DNA of 40,152 bases. It comes from Coxiella endosymbiont of Ornithodoros amblus. GTDB lineage: Bacteria; Pseudomonadota; Gammaproteobacteria; Coxiellales; Coxiellaceae. Positions within the stretch are counted from its first letter, which is position 1. Each line of letters starts with the position of its first letter. The notes beneath the pieces are model-generated. The model was not told the DNA's origin, searched no databases, and saw nothing but the letters and a program-made list of their open reading frames with translations. Position numbers and translations under genes: made by a program. The DNA lies in assembly GCF_019425495.1 (NCBI RefSeq), contig NZ_VFIV01000007.1, positions 1 through 40,152 on the forward strand, read 5' to 3'. Below are positions 18,362 through 27,357 of the stretch, in pieces.

Positions 18362-19537
18362 TCACATTTCTTTGCTAATAAACTCGAGTAATTGTAAGGC
18401 TAAAGTTTTTTTTGTCGTCACTGGCAATTTTTTGGTTTTACCTGAGCGCGTCATAAGGGTGACTGCATTTTCATCGCTGCAAAGCGCTGACACCTCGTTG
18501 ACCACAATCACATCCATGTTTTTTTTCTGCAATTTTAATTTCGCATTCTCAATGGGATTATCGGTTTCTAATGCAAACCCTACCACGAAAGGTTTATTCG
18601 ATAATCTCCCTATTTCTGAAATGATATCAGGATTTCGCACTAAATTAAGCGCCCAGTTTGCATCGGATTTTTTAAATTTTTGAGGAGAGAAATTTTTTGG
18701 TCGATAATCGCTCACCGCCGCAGCACCAATAAACAAGTCGCATTCTGCCGCATGTTTTATAACGGTTTCAAACATCTGGATAGTGGTAGTAACATCAATT
18801 CGATTGATTTTTTGAGACACTTTCAAAGGAGTCGGGCCACTTACTAAAGTGACATTAGCACCCATGGCTAATGCAGCTTCCGCCAAAGCGAACCCCATTT
18901 TCCCCGAACTGCCATTGGTTAAATAGCGAACAGGATCGATGGCTTCTTGCGTTGGCCCTGCGGTTATTAATACCTGTTTCCCCGATAACACCTTTTCCAC
19001 GCTATGAATTGCCAATTGATTAATTAATTCCTCGAGCTCTAGCAATCGACCCGGTCCATAATCACCGCACGCTTGCTCGCCCGTTGCCGGACCAAAAACA
19101 TGAATTCCGTAATCGCGTAAGCGATCCACATTTGTTTGGGTAATTTTATTGCGCCACATTTGTTGGTTCATCGACGGCGTTACAGCTATTGGTGCTTGCG
19201 TAGCTAAGCAAATGGTTGTGAGCAAATCATCCGCCCGTCCATGAGCTAGTCGCGCAATGAAATCAGCACTCGCCGGAGCAATCAACACGAAATCAGCCCA
19301 CCGTGCTAAATCAATATGCTCCATTCCCATCGAGCTATCCGAAGAAAATAAATCAACTCCAACTGGATGTCCGGATACGGCTTGAAAAATTAAGGGCGTC
19401 ATAAATGCTTGCGCCGCCGACGTCATCACCACCCGAACCAAAGCGCCTTTTTCTCGCAAACGTCGCACTAATTCTACGCTTTTATAAATGGCAATAGCGC
19501 CGGTAACGCCGATTAGTAATTTTTGATTAGAAAACAT
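18362..19537 (-). CDS. coaBC: Bifunctional phosphopantothenoylcysteine decarboxylase/synthetase (CoaBC)
   Basis: A 391-residue fused enzyme performing two steps of coenzyme A synthesis. The N-terminal flavin-dependent decarboxylase (CoaC, about 1-180) has GVTGAIAIYKSVEL, catalytic H74 in MEHIDLARWAD, the PSMNQQMW motif (121-128) and C157 in GEQACGDYGPGRL. The C-terminal CoaB synthetase (about 185-391) starts GKQVLITAGPTQEAIDPVRY and includes NGSSGKMGFALAEAAL and GAAAVSDYRP. Lengths and motifs are normal. Keeping coaBC intact while neighbours decay suggests CoA synthesis is still under selection. Confidence 0.97.
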   Translation of the reverse strand: MFSNQKLLIGVTGAIAIYKSVELVRRLREKGALVRVVMTSAAQAFMTPLIFQAVSGHPVGVDLFSSDSSMGMEHIDLARWADFVLIAPASADFIARLAHGRADDLLTTICLATQAPIAVTPSMNQQMWRNKITQTNVDRLRDYGIHVFGPATGEQACGDYGPGRLLELEELINQLAIHSVEKVLSGKQVLITAGPTQEAIDPVRYLTNGSSGKMGFALAEAALAMGANVTLVSGPTPLKVSQKINRIDVTTTIQMFETVIKHAAECDLFIGAAAVSDYRPKNFSPQKFKKSDANWALNLVRNPDIISEIGRLSNKPFVVGFALETDNPIENAKLKLQKKNMDVIVVNEVSALCSDENAVTLMTRSGKTKKLPVTTKKTLALQLLEFISKEM

Positions 19538-19569
19538 ATCAAAAAGAATACCCTTTTTAAAAAATCTAC

Positions 19570-19791
19570 TTAATGACCCATCGAGCGCACTCGCGGCCTC
19601 TCTTCCTTTTCACTTTCAAAATGCACTCTTGGCTGAAATAAAGAAGGTTTTTTCATAGGTAAAGCAAGACTCTCTAAGAAAGATAGATAGTTTCTGGCAT
19701 TGGTTTTCCTTTGCTCAAAACTGTAAAAAATAGCGCAGCCCACATCCGCCACCTGACCCCATGTCCCCAGCTTTTGAAATGGTGAATTCAA
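19570..19791 (-). pseudogene. Unrecognised coding remnant
   Basis: An open frame of about 73 codons beginning at a TTG right after a TGA stop (NSPFQKLGTWGQVADVGCAI) and ending with Arg/Pro-rich sequence just after the coaBC start region. It has no good ribosome site and no domain I recognise. Together with the small frame at 19854-19964 it probably represents the decayed body of one gene that once lay between typA and coaBC. The stretch 19792-19853 holds only short broken frames. Confidence 0.3.
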
Positions 19792-19853
19792 TCACCATCA
19801 AGAATAATTAAGTTTTATCTATTATTTTTTCTAAGTGGGGATACAGATAGTGG

Positions 19854-19964
19854 TTAATCTCTAAAACCAATTTTCTTTTTTTCATGAACTTGAATTCTGA
19901 GAAGATCATTTATATCAACCATCACTAAACGCGGTTTCTCTGATCCCAGGTCTGGTTTGCTCAT
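19854..19964 (-). CDS. Small ORF downstream of typA (36 aa)
   Basis: ATG 19964 follows the typA stop by 11 bases and is preceded by the purine-rich AGAGAGAGATT. The frame encodes MSKPDLGSEKPRLVMVDIND and about 16 more residues before TAA at 19854-19856. It is probably co-transcribed with typA. A parallel frame continues with KKRKLVLEINHYLYPHLEKI, so this could be the N-terminus of a longer, frameshifted gene rather than a real small protein. Confidence 0.35.
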   Translation of the reverse strand: MSKPDLGSEKPRLVMVDINDLLRIQVHEKKKIGFRD

Positions 19965-19975
19965 AATCTCTCTCT

Positions 19976-21790
19976 CTACCTTTCCACTCGGCGGCGTTCA
20001 TGTTCTTTTAATAATTTTTTACGTAAACGAATAGCTACTGGGGTGATTTCGACTAGCTCGTCATCGGCAATAAATTGCAAGGCTTGTTCTAAGCTAAATT
20101 TAATTGCTGGCGTTAAAATAATATTTTCGTCGCTACTAGTAGCGCGAATGTTGGTAAACTGTTTTTGACGGCAAACGTTAACGACTAAATCATTATCCCG
20201 GGAATCTTTGCCCACAATCATGCCTTCGTAAACCGCCTGCTGGGGAGCAATAAATAAATTACCCCGCGATTGTAAATTCAATAATGCGTAAGCAGTTGCC
20301 ACACCCTGACTATTCGATATTAGCACGCCACCACTGTGACGAGTTTGTAAAAACTCCTCAATTAACGGCGCATAATGATCAAATACATGATGCATGACGC
20401 CAGACCCGGATGTTAGCGTCAAAAAGTGAGAATGAAAATCAATCAATCCGCGCGTGGGAATGAGGTAATCCAATCGCACTCGCCCTTTTCCGTCAGGTAT
20501 CATATTTTTTAAATCGCCTTTACGCTTTGTTAAATTCTGGATAATATCGCCTTGATGTTCTTCATCAATGTCCAAGACTAAATTTTCAAACGATTCGCAT
20601 TCAATGTCATCGATGATTTTCTTAATCACTTCGGGACGCGACACTGCAAATTCATAACCTTCGCGACGCATATTTTCAATTAATATCGATAAATGAAGTT
20701 CACCTCGGCCTGACACAACAAATTTATCGGCATCAGCCCCAGAGGCAATGCGCAACGCGGCATTTACAATTAATTCTTTTTCTAGTCGTTCTTTAATTTG
20801 TCGGCTCGTGAGAAGTTTACCTTCACGTCCTGCAAAGAACGAATTATTCACTTGGAAAGTCATACTAACAATCAGCTCATCAACCGTTAGCGGCGGGAAT
20901 GCTTCTACCTGCTGTGGATCGCAGAGCGTATCCGAAATTCCAAGATTTTCGATACCCGTCACTGCGACGATATCACCAGCTTCTGCTGTTTTGATCTCAA
21001 CTCGCTGCAACCCTAAAAATCCCAATAATTGTAATACACGCCCCGAACGCCTTTTCCCTTCGCGGTCAATAATAGTAACATGTGTATTCCGTCGAATCGT
21101 GCCACGCTGAATACGCCTGATTCCAATAGCCCCCACATAACTCGAATAATCCAGCGACGAGATTTGCATTTGAAAAGGGCCATTTAAATCGACCTGAGGC
21201 GGGGTCACTTTGGAGAGAATAATCTCAAATAACGGCGTCATATCCATCGATGGATAAGAGAGATCCAATGTCGCATACCCATTCAAAGCAGACACATAAA
21301 TAACAGGAAAATCCAACTGGGCATCGGCGGCATCTAGACTGACAAATAAATCAAACATCTGTTCCACTGCCCAGTCGGGACGCGCGGCGCCCAGACGGTC
21401 AATTTTATTCACCACTACAATCGGCTTCAAACCCCACGAAAACGCCTTACGCGTTACAAACCGGGTTTGCGGCATAGGGCCTTCTACCGCATCCACCAAT
21501 AACAAAACCGAATCGACCGCCGACAAAATACGCTCAACCTCACCCCCAAAATCCGCGTGGCCCGGTGTGTCTACTATGTTGATCCGGTAATCCCGCCAGC
21601 GGATCGCCGTGTTCTTCGCTAAGATTGTAATCCCCCGCTCCCGTTCCAATACATTAGAATCCATCATCCGCTCCACCGGCGCGGGCCCGCTCATTCAATA
21701 TCCCTGACTGCTGAAGCAACTGGTCAACGAGCGTTGTTTTCCCATGGTCCACGTGGCAATAATGGCAATATTACGAATATTTTCGATCAT
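19976..21790 (-). pseudogene. typA: TypA/BipA ribosome-associated GTPase with scrambled P-loop
   Basis: Residues from ERMMDSNVLERERGITILAK to the C-terminus match TypA/BipA over the whole length (G3 [12 protein letters not shown]4 [10 protein letters not shown], the EF-G-like domains, and the C-terminal IADDELVEITPVAIRLRKKL). The N-terminus starts at ATG 21790 as MIENIRNIAIIA, but one C is missing after GCC at 21754-21757, so the P-loop HVDHGKTTLVD is read in the wrong frame until a TGA at 21695-21697. One extra base in the GC-run 21681-21690 restores the frame. Correcting both gives MIENIRNIAIIAHVDHGKTT and then NERAAPVERMMDSN, aligning residue for residue with E. coli. As it stands only a 572-residue protein from ATG 21694 could be made, without the G1 motif. 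Real mutation and assembly error are both possible. Confidence 0.85.
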
Positions 21791-22494
21791 GCTTTACCTC
21801 TTTTCCTTCCTCTTCATAGAGAAGAGGAGTCTTTTTAGCATAAAGTGGGTTTTACTGCTAATGAATTATATTGGATTGACGGTCAAACAAATTGTATTAA
21901 AATTAAATAATTCTAATTGAATGAGGCTCTGCTATGCAAAAATAACTCCAACAAAAACCTTCCATGGCTAGATTTGATAGTCTGTATTCCCTTACGCTAT
22001 GCCATACCCTGGTTCTCCTGGCCCCTCTAAAATAACGCCAACGCAACTTTTACTATCCAAAAAGCCCCCGGGCACGACCAGCCAATTCTTCGTCCACATC
22101 GCGCTCTACCCTTAAGAAAATTGAGTCCATGGGTACAATTAAATTAAATATGATCAAGACAAAAAGGGCAGGTACTATGGAGGAGGTCCTTATTTAGGAT
22201 TTTATATCCGATTGGCAGATGTCTCTCTTACCTCCCAAATCTTGTTTATATTAGGTTGAACGCAGGACAAACAAGACGCCCAGGTTTAAATTACCAATAC
22301 ATTTAATCCAATGGCTATTTTTCAGTGAGAACCGGGGGCGACTCTACTGGCTATAGCAACGTTACCCAAGCCGTTATCCAAAAAACCTCTTAAAAAAAGC
22401 CGGTGGGTTGGGCTGTCCGTTCAAGATAGAAAAAGTAAAGCGAAAGACTATCAAGTCAGATAGTTTTTACTACAACTTAAACGGGAGGAAACCT
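21791..22494. other. 700-base spacer with decayed coding traces
   Basis: No intact gene. Short plus-strand pieces in different frames look protein-like, for example YYGGGPYLGFYIRLADVSLT near 22180-22240 and RTGGDSTGYSNVTQAVIQKT near 22330-22395, separated by stops. They may be the remains of one gene, but I recognise no family. Confidence 0.35.
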
Positions 22495-22587
22495 AATGAA
22501 TAAAACGGTATTTGATAAGTTTGCTGTGATTTGTTACAAGATGAGGAGGATGATTGGGTGGCTTCCTTGTCCGGAGACTAAATACGC
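22495..22587 (+). pseudogene. Possible DUF3565-type remnant before moeB
   Basis: ATG 22495, after a strong GGGAGGA ribosome site, opens a 30-codon frame (MNKTVFDKFAVICYKMRRMI) whose TGA overlaps the moeB ATG. In another frame the same bases read LLQDEEDDWVASLSGD, which resembles the start of DUF3565 proteins (FHQDEEGDWVAEL-type). The likely reading is a small conserved protein broken by a frameshift and truncated; the overlap may still couple ribosomes into moeB. Confidence 0.3.
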
Positions 22588-23694
22588 ATGACATTAACCT
22601 CTGACGATATTCAGCGCTATGCACGCCATTTACCATTAATTGGTCACGAAGGACAAACACATTTATTCGGTGCAAGAATATTTTGTGCGGGTGCGGGTGG
22701 TTTGGGGGCATCAGTGCTGCAATATTTAGCGGCAGCAGGGATCGGCACCATAGGTATTGCCGACGGGGATCAAGTAGAGTTATCTAATCTTCAACGGCAA
22801 GTAATTTTTTCGCCTGATGATATCGGAAAAAATAAAGCAATTATGGCTAGACGCTATCTTAGCCGATTTAATTCATCATTAAAGACTATTGTTCACGAAG
22901 AATTCTTAAATGAAAATAATGCCGCAAAAATCTTAAAAGACTTTGAACTTGTTATCGATTGTAGCGACAATTACCGTACGCGTTATTTACTGAATGATAT
23001 CTGCATTCAACTCAAAAAACCGTTGATTTCAGCCAGTATTTATCAATTTCAAGGTCAGTGCAGTGTTTTCAATTATAAAGAGGGACCTTGTTATCGCTGT
23101 TTATATGAAAAGCCTCCACCTGAAGAGCTCATCCCTAACTGTACATTTAGTGGCGTTTTAGGCGTATTGCCCGGTATTTTAGGGTGCATTCAAGCCACAG
23201 AAGCGATCAAAATTATATTGCATAAAGGAGAGGTATTATCAGGACGATTATTAACAATCGATGCCTTGTCTATGAGAATACATGAATTTAGGGTTCCTAA
23301 GAATCCCCAGTGTCCCTGCTGTTACGAAGGTAAATCAGCTCTCAATTTGCTTTTAAATACTGATAATTCAAAAAAAATTCGTGAAATAGAGGTCCAAAAA
23401 TTGGTGCAATGGTTGGAAAATCAAAATGATGATCTTTTATTGATAGATGTGCGTGAACCCTATGAACGAGAGATTTGCCACATCGGTGGACAACATATTC
23501 CATTACGTGAACTCGATACCCGTCAGGCGAACCTTCCCAGAAATAAATTCATCATTTGTTATTGTAAATCAGGGAAACGTAGCCGTCGCGCTGTTCAACT
23601 GCTCATGGATAACGGCTTTACCAACGTCAGCAGCTTGCAAGGAGGCATTATGGCATGGATAAGTTCCATCGATCATTCACTGACGAAATATTGA
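22588..23694 (+). CDS. moeB: MoeB/ThiF-type adenylyltransferase fused to rhodanese
   Basis: A 368-residue two-domain protein. Residues 1-250 form an E1-like adenylating domain: a Rossmann loop GAGGLGASVLQYLAAAG (35-51), DGDQVELSNLQRQ, DCSDNYRTRYLLND and zinc-binding CxxC pairs C168/C171 and C242/C245. Residues about 265-360 form a rhodanese domain with the active-site loop C326-KSGKRSR. Such MoeZ/ThiF-rhodanese fusions adenylate the C-terminal Gly-Gly of a ubiquitin-like sulfur carrier (MoaD, ThiS or similar) and supply persulfide sulfur to it. No sulfur-carrier gene is nearby, so the pathway (molybdopterin, thiamine or other) cannot be settled from the window. The start ATG overlaps the stop of the short frame before it. 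Confidence 0.92.
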   Translation: MTLTSDDIQRYARHLPLIGHEGQTHLFGARIFCAGAGGLGASVLQYLAAAGIGTIGIADGDQVELSNLQRQVIFSPDDIGKNKAIMARRYLSRFNSSLKTIVHEEFLNENNAAKILKDFELVIDCSDNYRTRYLLNDICIQLKKPLISASIYQFQGQCSVFNYKEGPCYRCLYEKPPPEELIPNCTFSGVLGVLPGILGCIQATEAIKIILHKGEVLSGRLLTIDALSMRIHEFRVPKNPQCPCCYEGKSALNLLLNTDNSKKIREIEVQKLVQWLENQNDDLLLIDVREPYEREICHIGGQHIPLRELDTRQANLPRNKFIICYCKSGKRSRRAVQLLMDNGFTNVSSLQGGIMAWISSIDHSLTKY

Positions 23695-23751
23695 TAGGAG
23701 GTGGGATCTCAGGATGACCCGACTTAGGAGACAAATAACATCCAGTTAGTC

Positions 23752-24774
23752 TTAGGAATAAAAATTTTCATTAATCAGCACTTCAGCAATTTGCACCGCG
23801 TTAAGCGCAGCGCCTTTTCGGATATTATCGGCGACGATCCATAAATCGAGGCCATTAGGATGGGAAATATCACGACGAATACGACCCACAAATACAGGGT
23901 CAGCATTGACGGCATGGCTAATCGCAGTCGGATAAGTATTTTCTTTGTCAATCACAATAATGCCTGGTGCTTGTGAAAGTCGTTCTTTAACTTGCTCCGG
24001 CGAGATATGATCGCGCGTTTCAATATGCACCGCTTCCGAATGGCCAAAAAAAACAGGTACTCGCACGGCTGTAGGATTTACTAATAAATTAGGATCGTCC
24101 ATAATTTTTTGTGTTTCCCAGACCATTTTCATTTCTTCCTTCGTATAACCATTTTCTTGAAAGACATCGATATGAGGAATAGCATTAAATGCTATTTGCA
24201 ACGGAAAAACAGAGGAATTAATGGGTTGGCCATTGAGTAAATGCGCGGTTTGTTCCGCTAACTCTCCAATAGCAGGACGCCCTGCACCAGAGACTGATTG
24301 ATAAGTAGCAACATTCACACGTACAATGCCAACAGCATCGTAAATGGGCTTTAGCGTGACAACAAGCTGGATGGTTGAGCAATTAGGGTTAGCGATAATA
24401 TTACGATAACGATAATTTTCAAGCGCGTGGGCGTTGACTTCAGGCACGACTAATGGAATATCCGGTTCATAACGGAAGTGGGAAGTATTATCAATAACGA
24501 TGCAACCTGCCTCGGCCGCACGCGGGGCATATTCAGCCGAGCGCTCAGCGCCCGCTGAAAAAAAAGCGAAATGAACTTTAGAAAAATCGAAAGTGGCTAA
24601 ATCACCGACTTTTTTTTGTTTTCCGCTAAATGAAATTCTTTTACCTTCGGAGCGTTCGCTGGCTAAAGGATAAATTTTCCCAACGGGAAATTGGCGCCCA
24701 TCCAAGAGCTGAAGAATCATTTCTCCTACTACGCCTGTCGCTCCAACAATGGCTATGTCATAAACCGCTGCCAT
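23752..24774 (-). CDS. asd: Aspartate-semialdehyde dehydrogenase
   Basis: A 340-residue NADPH-dependent enzyme that converts aspartyl phosphate to aspartate semialdehyde, the branch point to diaminopimelate (cell wall), lysine, threonine and methionine. Near the N-terminus is the dinucleotide loop IVGATGVVGEMIL; the nucleophile is the Cys of NPNCSTIQ (residue 132 from this start), and SVSGAGRPAIGELAEQT follows. I chose ATG 24774 (MAAVYDIAIVGATG) because GAGGGG lies ten bases upstream; the frame is open to 24813. In Pseudomonas asd precedes fimV; here it lies more than 8 kb from fimV and follows the broken aroC. Confidence 0.96.
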   Translation of the reverse strand: MAAVYDIAIVGATGVVGEMILQLLDGRQFPVGKIYPLASERSEGKRISFSGKQKKVGDLATFDFSKVHFAFFSAGAERSAEYAPRAAEAGCIVIDNTSHFRYEPDIPLVVPEVNAHALENYRYRNIIANPNCSTIQLVVTLKPIYDAVGIVRVNVATYQSVSGAGRPAIGELAEQTAHLLNGQPINSSVFPLQIAFNAIPHIDVFQENGYTKEEMKMVWETQKIMDDPNLLVNPTAVRVPVFFGHSEAVHIETRDHISPEQVKERLSQAPGIIVIDKENTYPTAISHAVNADPVFVGRIRRDISHPNGLDLWIVADNIRKGAALNAVQIAEVLINENFYS

Positions 24775-24812
24775 TTTTTTTAAACCCCTCTCCCCGTTGT
24801 ACCTTATTACCA

Positions 24813-25849
24813 TTACCGAAAATAATGATCCATTAAAACTAATGCTAACATTGCCTCAGCAATAGGAACTGCTCGCAATCCCACGCAAGGATCGTGACGT
24901 CCGGTAGTGACGACTTCGACTTCTTCGCCCCATTAATATCCAAAGTTTTTCCCGCAATACGGATACTCGATACCGGTTTAAAAGCAAGACTCACTAAGAT
25001 ATCTTGGCCCGATGAAATACCTGCTAAGGTGCCCCTGCGTGATTGGAAAGAAACCCTTTCCTACTCAGTTCATCTCGATGAAACGAATCTTTTTGCTCCA
25101 CAACGGTAAAACCATCGCCAATTTCAACACCTTTAATGGCATTGATGCCCATCATGGCAGAAGCGATATCGTCATCTAATTTATCAAAAACAGGCTTACC
25201 CAAACCACAAGGAACACCTTTAGTAATCACATTAAGACGAGCGCCAATCGAATTTCCCTCGCGACGCAATCTCATGATGAATTTTGTTCCAGACGGGAGA
25301 TTTGATCCCCGTCGGGAAAGAAAAAAGGACTTTTTTCTACGATTGATAAATCGATCTGTTCCGCGCGAATGGCATCCACCGCCGCAGTGTATCCTTGAAT
25401 GCTTAAATTGATCCTTTCTCGCAAATACTTTTTCGCAATTGCTCCAGCTGCTACGCGAATGACTGTTTCACGAGCTGATGTACGCCCCCAGTAGTCCCGG
25501 AAACCGTATTTTTTAAGTAAGTATAATCCCCGTTACCGGGGCGGAATAGGTCTTTTATCTGGGGATAATGACGTGGTCGCTGATTGGTGTTCTCAATCAG
25601 TAATACGATGGGTGTACCCGTTGTGGTATCTTCAAAAACGCCTGATAGAATTTTTACTTGATCGGATTCGCGTCGTTGAGAAGTGAAGCGCGATTTGCCT
25701 GTTTTTCGCCGATCAATATCAGGCTGTATATCTGCTTCTGTTAAAGACAATCCCGCTGAACACCTGTCCACAATAGCAACAAGCGCAGGGCCGTGGCTTT
25801 CTCCGGCAGTTGTAACCGTAAATAATTTTCCAAGGCTATTTCCAGACAT
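24813..25849 (-). pseudogene. aroC: Broken chorismate synthase
   Basis: The N-terminal frame (25451-25849) starts [20 protein letters not shown] and is intact for about 120 residues through [12 protein letters not shown]. There a run of six A (minus strand, near 25,518) appears one base short, so the expected KYGFRDY and then [20 protein letters not shown] lie in a different frame, and the GGGR segment is also shortened (DYWGR). Further shifts occur near 25,275 (after [19 protein letters not shown], then a stop) and near 25,030 (after GFLSNHAG). The frame before asd ends [20 protein letters not shown] and then MDHYFR at TAA 24813-24815, so all parts of the enzyme can be seen but not in one frame. 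Chorismate feeds aromatic amino acids, folate and quinones. Confidence 0.9.
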
Positions 25850-25949
25850 AATTTATATTTCAGAAAACAATTTAATCTGCATTAAGAAGAAAATAGTATT
25901 CGAAAGGCTGCTTTCACAAATGCGGTCATCATCTACAAATCATACTCAT

Positions 25950-26060
25950 TTTAAACTTCGCGATCTAGCGCACGCAGGAGTCCAAACACGCTTCTAGCAC
26001 GCTGCGTACGTCGTTCGCTGAGTCCTCCCCCGTCTGCGGGCGCGGGGGACGACAAGAGTT
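25950..26060. repeat. GC-rich intergenic repeat-like patch
   Basis: A stretch far richer in G and C than its surroundings, with imperfect palindromes (CCCCCGTCTGCGGGCGCGGGGG around 26,027-26,050 and GCACGCTGCGTACGTCG before it). It lies between the aroC start and the smr remnant and encodes nothing I recognise. It shares short GC-rich words with the patch at 32,945-33,010. Confidence 0.4.
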
Positions 26061-26123
26061 TTTTGAAATTAAGGCTACGGGGAGATGATCGTATAGAGTG
26101 ATATTGCGCTTGACGAAAGTCTA

Positions 26124-26650
26124 TGGCATCTAATGAAATCATGGGAAAAAAATCAATTGATCGTGAAAAAGCTCAGCTTTTTCGTAATAGTGTTGGGAAA
26201 GCAAAACCTCTTAATCACGATAAGCACTCGACGGCCCCGAAGAAAAAACTTTTGCCCAAAAACCTACTGAGAAAGAATGCCCAGCTTTCCATTAGAATCC
26301 CGTTTCAGACGATTGGCTAAATACTGAAGATTCGGTACACTTTGCCAAATCAGGCCTTCAGCATAAAGTGATCTAACTTTTAAAATAAGGGCAGATCCTC
26401 CCTGAGGCTACGATCAACATACACCAATAACTCATTGATGAAGCTGTGAAAACCATTTCCTTTTTTATTGCTGACAGTGTGACACAGGGACATTTTTCAG
26501 CACAAGGCAACCCGTTTTAAAAAATTTTTTTAACCAATGGCTACGAGCTCATCCTAATGTCCTTGCCTTTCACTCAGCATCACCAAAACAGAATGGAACA
26601 GGTACCCCACAATCGTGCTTTTTAAAAAACGAGGACTGCATGAAAAATAA
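26124..26650 (+). pseudogene. Broken Smr-domain protein
   Basis: The first frame (from about ATG 26124) reads MASNEIMGKKSIDREKAQLF and RNSVGKAKPLNHDKH, like the N-terminal region of SmrA/SmrB-type proteins. After a stop at 26318-26320 other frames give LPEATINIHQ and, near 26525-26600, LTNQWLRAHPNVLAFHSAS followed by PKQNGTG, the C-terminal half of an Smr domain, which normally continues GAVYVLLK. The end VLFKKRGLHEK stops at 26648-26650 and overlaps the udk start by 11 bases. Smr domains are nucleases or nucleic-acid-binding modules; SmrB acts on collided ribosomes. The His-Gly-Lys active loop is not readable. Confidence 0.75.
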
Positions 26651-27287
26651 TATCATTATTATTGGCATCTCTGGACCTTCTGCTTCAGGGAAAAGCTTGT
26701 TAGCGAATACCCTCGTTAATGAACTTGGCTCTGATCAAGTCGTCGTTATTTCAGAAGATTCTTATTATAAAGATTTAGGGGATATGCCTTTTGAAGAGCG
26801 AGCAAAAATCAATTACGACCATCCAGACTCTCTTGACCATGCACTATTGTATGAACATTTATTACAACTGCAGCAAGGCAATGCCATCGCTGTGCCTTGC
26901 TACGATCATAGCCGGCACAGGCGATTGAAAAAAACAAAAACCGTAGGTCGGCATCGCATTATTGTTTTGGAAGGTATTTTATTATTTGTAGAAGCTCAAT
27001 TACGTGAAATTATGGATATTCGAATATTCATGGACACTTCCTTAGATATTTGTCTATTGCGGCGATTGCAAAGAGATATCGTCGAGCGAGAACGCTCATT
27101 GAAAGCCGTGCTCACCCAATACCAGGAAACGGTTCGACCCATGTATTTGCAATTTATAGAACCTTCCAAACGCTATGCCGATATTATCGTTCCGCGGGGC
27201 GGTGAGAACCGAATTGCTATCGAAATGATTCAAGCCAAAATGCGGGAGCTGTTAGGCGTCAATGGTGCCTTGAAAAAATACACCTGA
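26640..27287 (+). CDS. udk: Uridine kinase
   Basis: A 215-residue P-loop kinase that phosphorylates uridine and cytidine in pyrimidine salvage. The P-loop is GPSASGKS (12-19). ISEDSYYKDLGDMPFEERAK and INYDHPDSLDHALLYEHL form the substrate region, VPCYDHSRHRR follows, and the lid contains LLRRLQRDIVERERSL. Full length and all motifs are present. The start codon lies inside the end of the broken smr gene. The next gene downstream (YbaK-type) is also broken. Confidence 0.97.
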   Translation: MKNNIIIIGISGPSASGKSLLANTLVNELGSDQVVVISEDSYYKDLGDMPFEERAKINYDHPDSLDHALLYEHLLQLQQGNAIAVPCYDHSRHRRLKKTKTVGRHRIIVLEGILLFVEAQLREIMDIRIFMDTSLDICLLRRLQRDIVERERSLKAVLTQYQETVRPMYLQFIEPSKRYADIIVPRGGENRIAIEMIQAKMRELLGVNGALKKYT

Positions 27288-27357
27288 TTGGCTTTTCAAG
27301 CTTATCTCTATTTTTCTAATGAGCTTATAATTCTTTAATGAGATGGGATAAGTCTGG

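Noticed and set aside
23695-23751. Terminator between convergent moeB and asd
   Set aside because: No convincing stem followed by a T-run was found in the 57-base gap.
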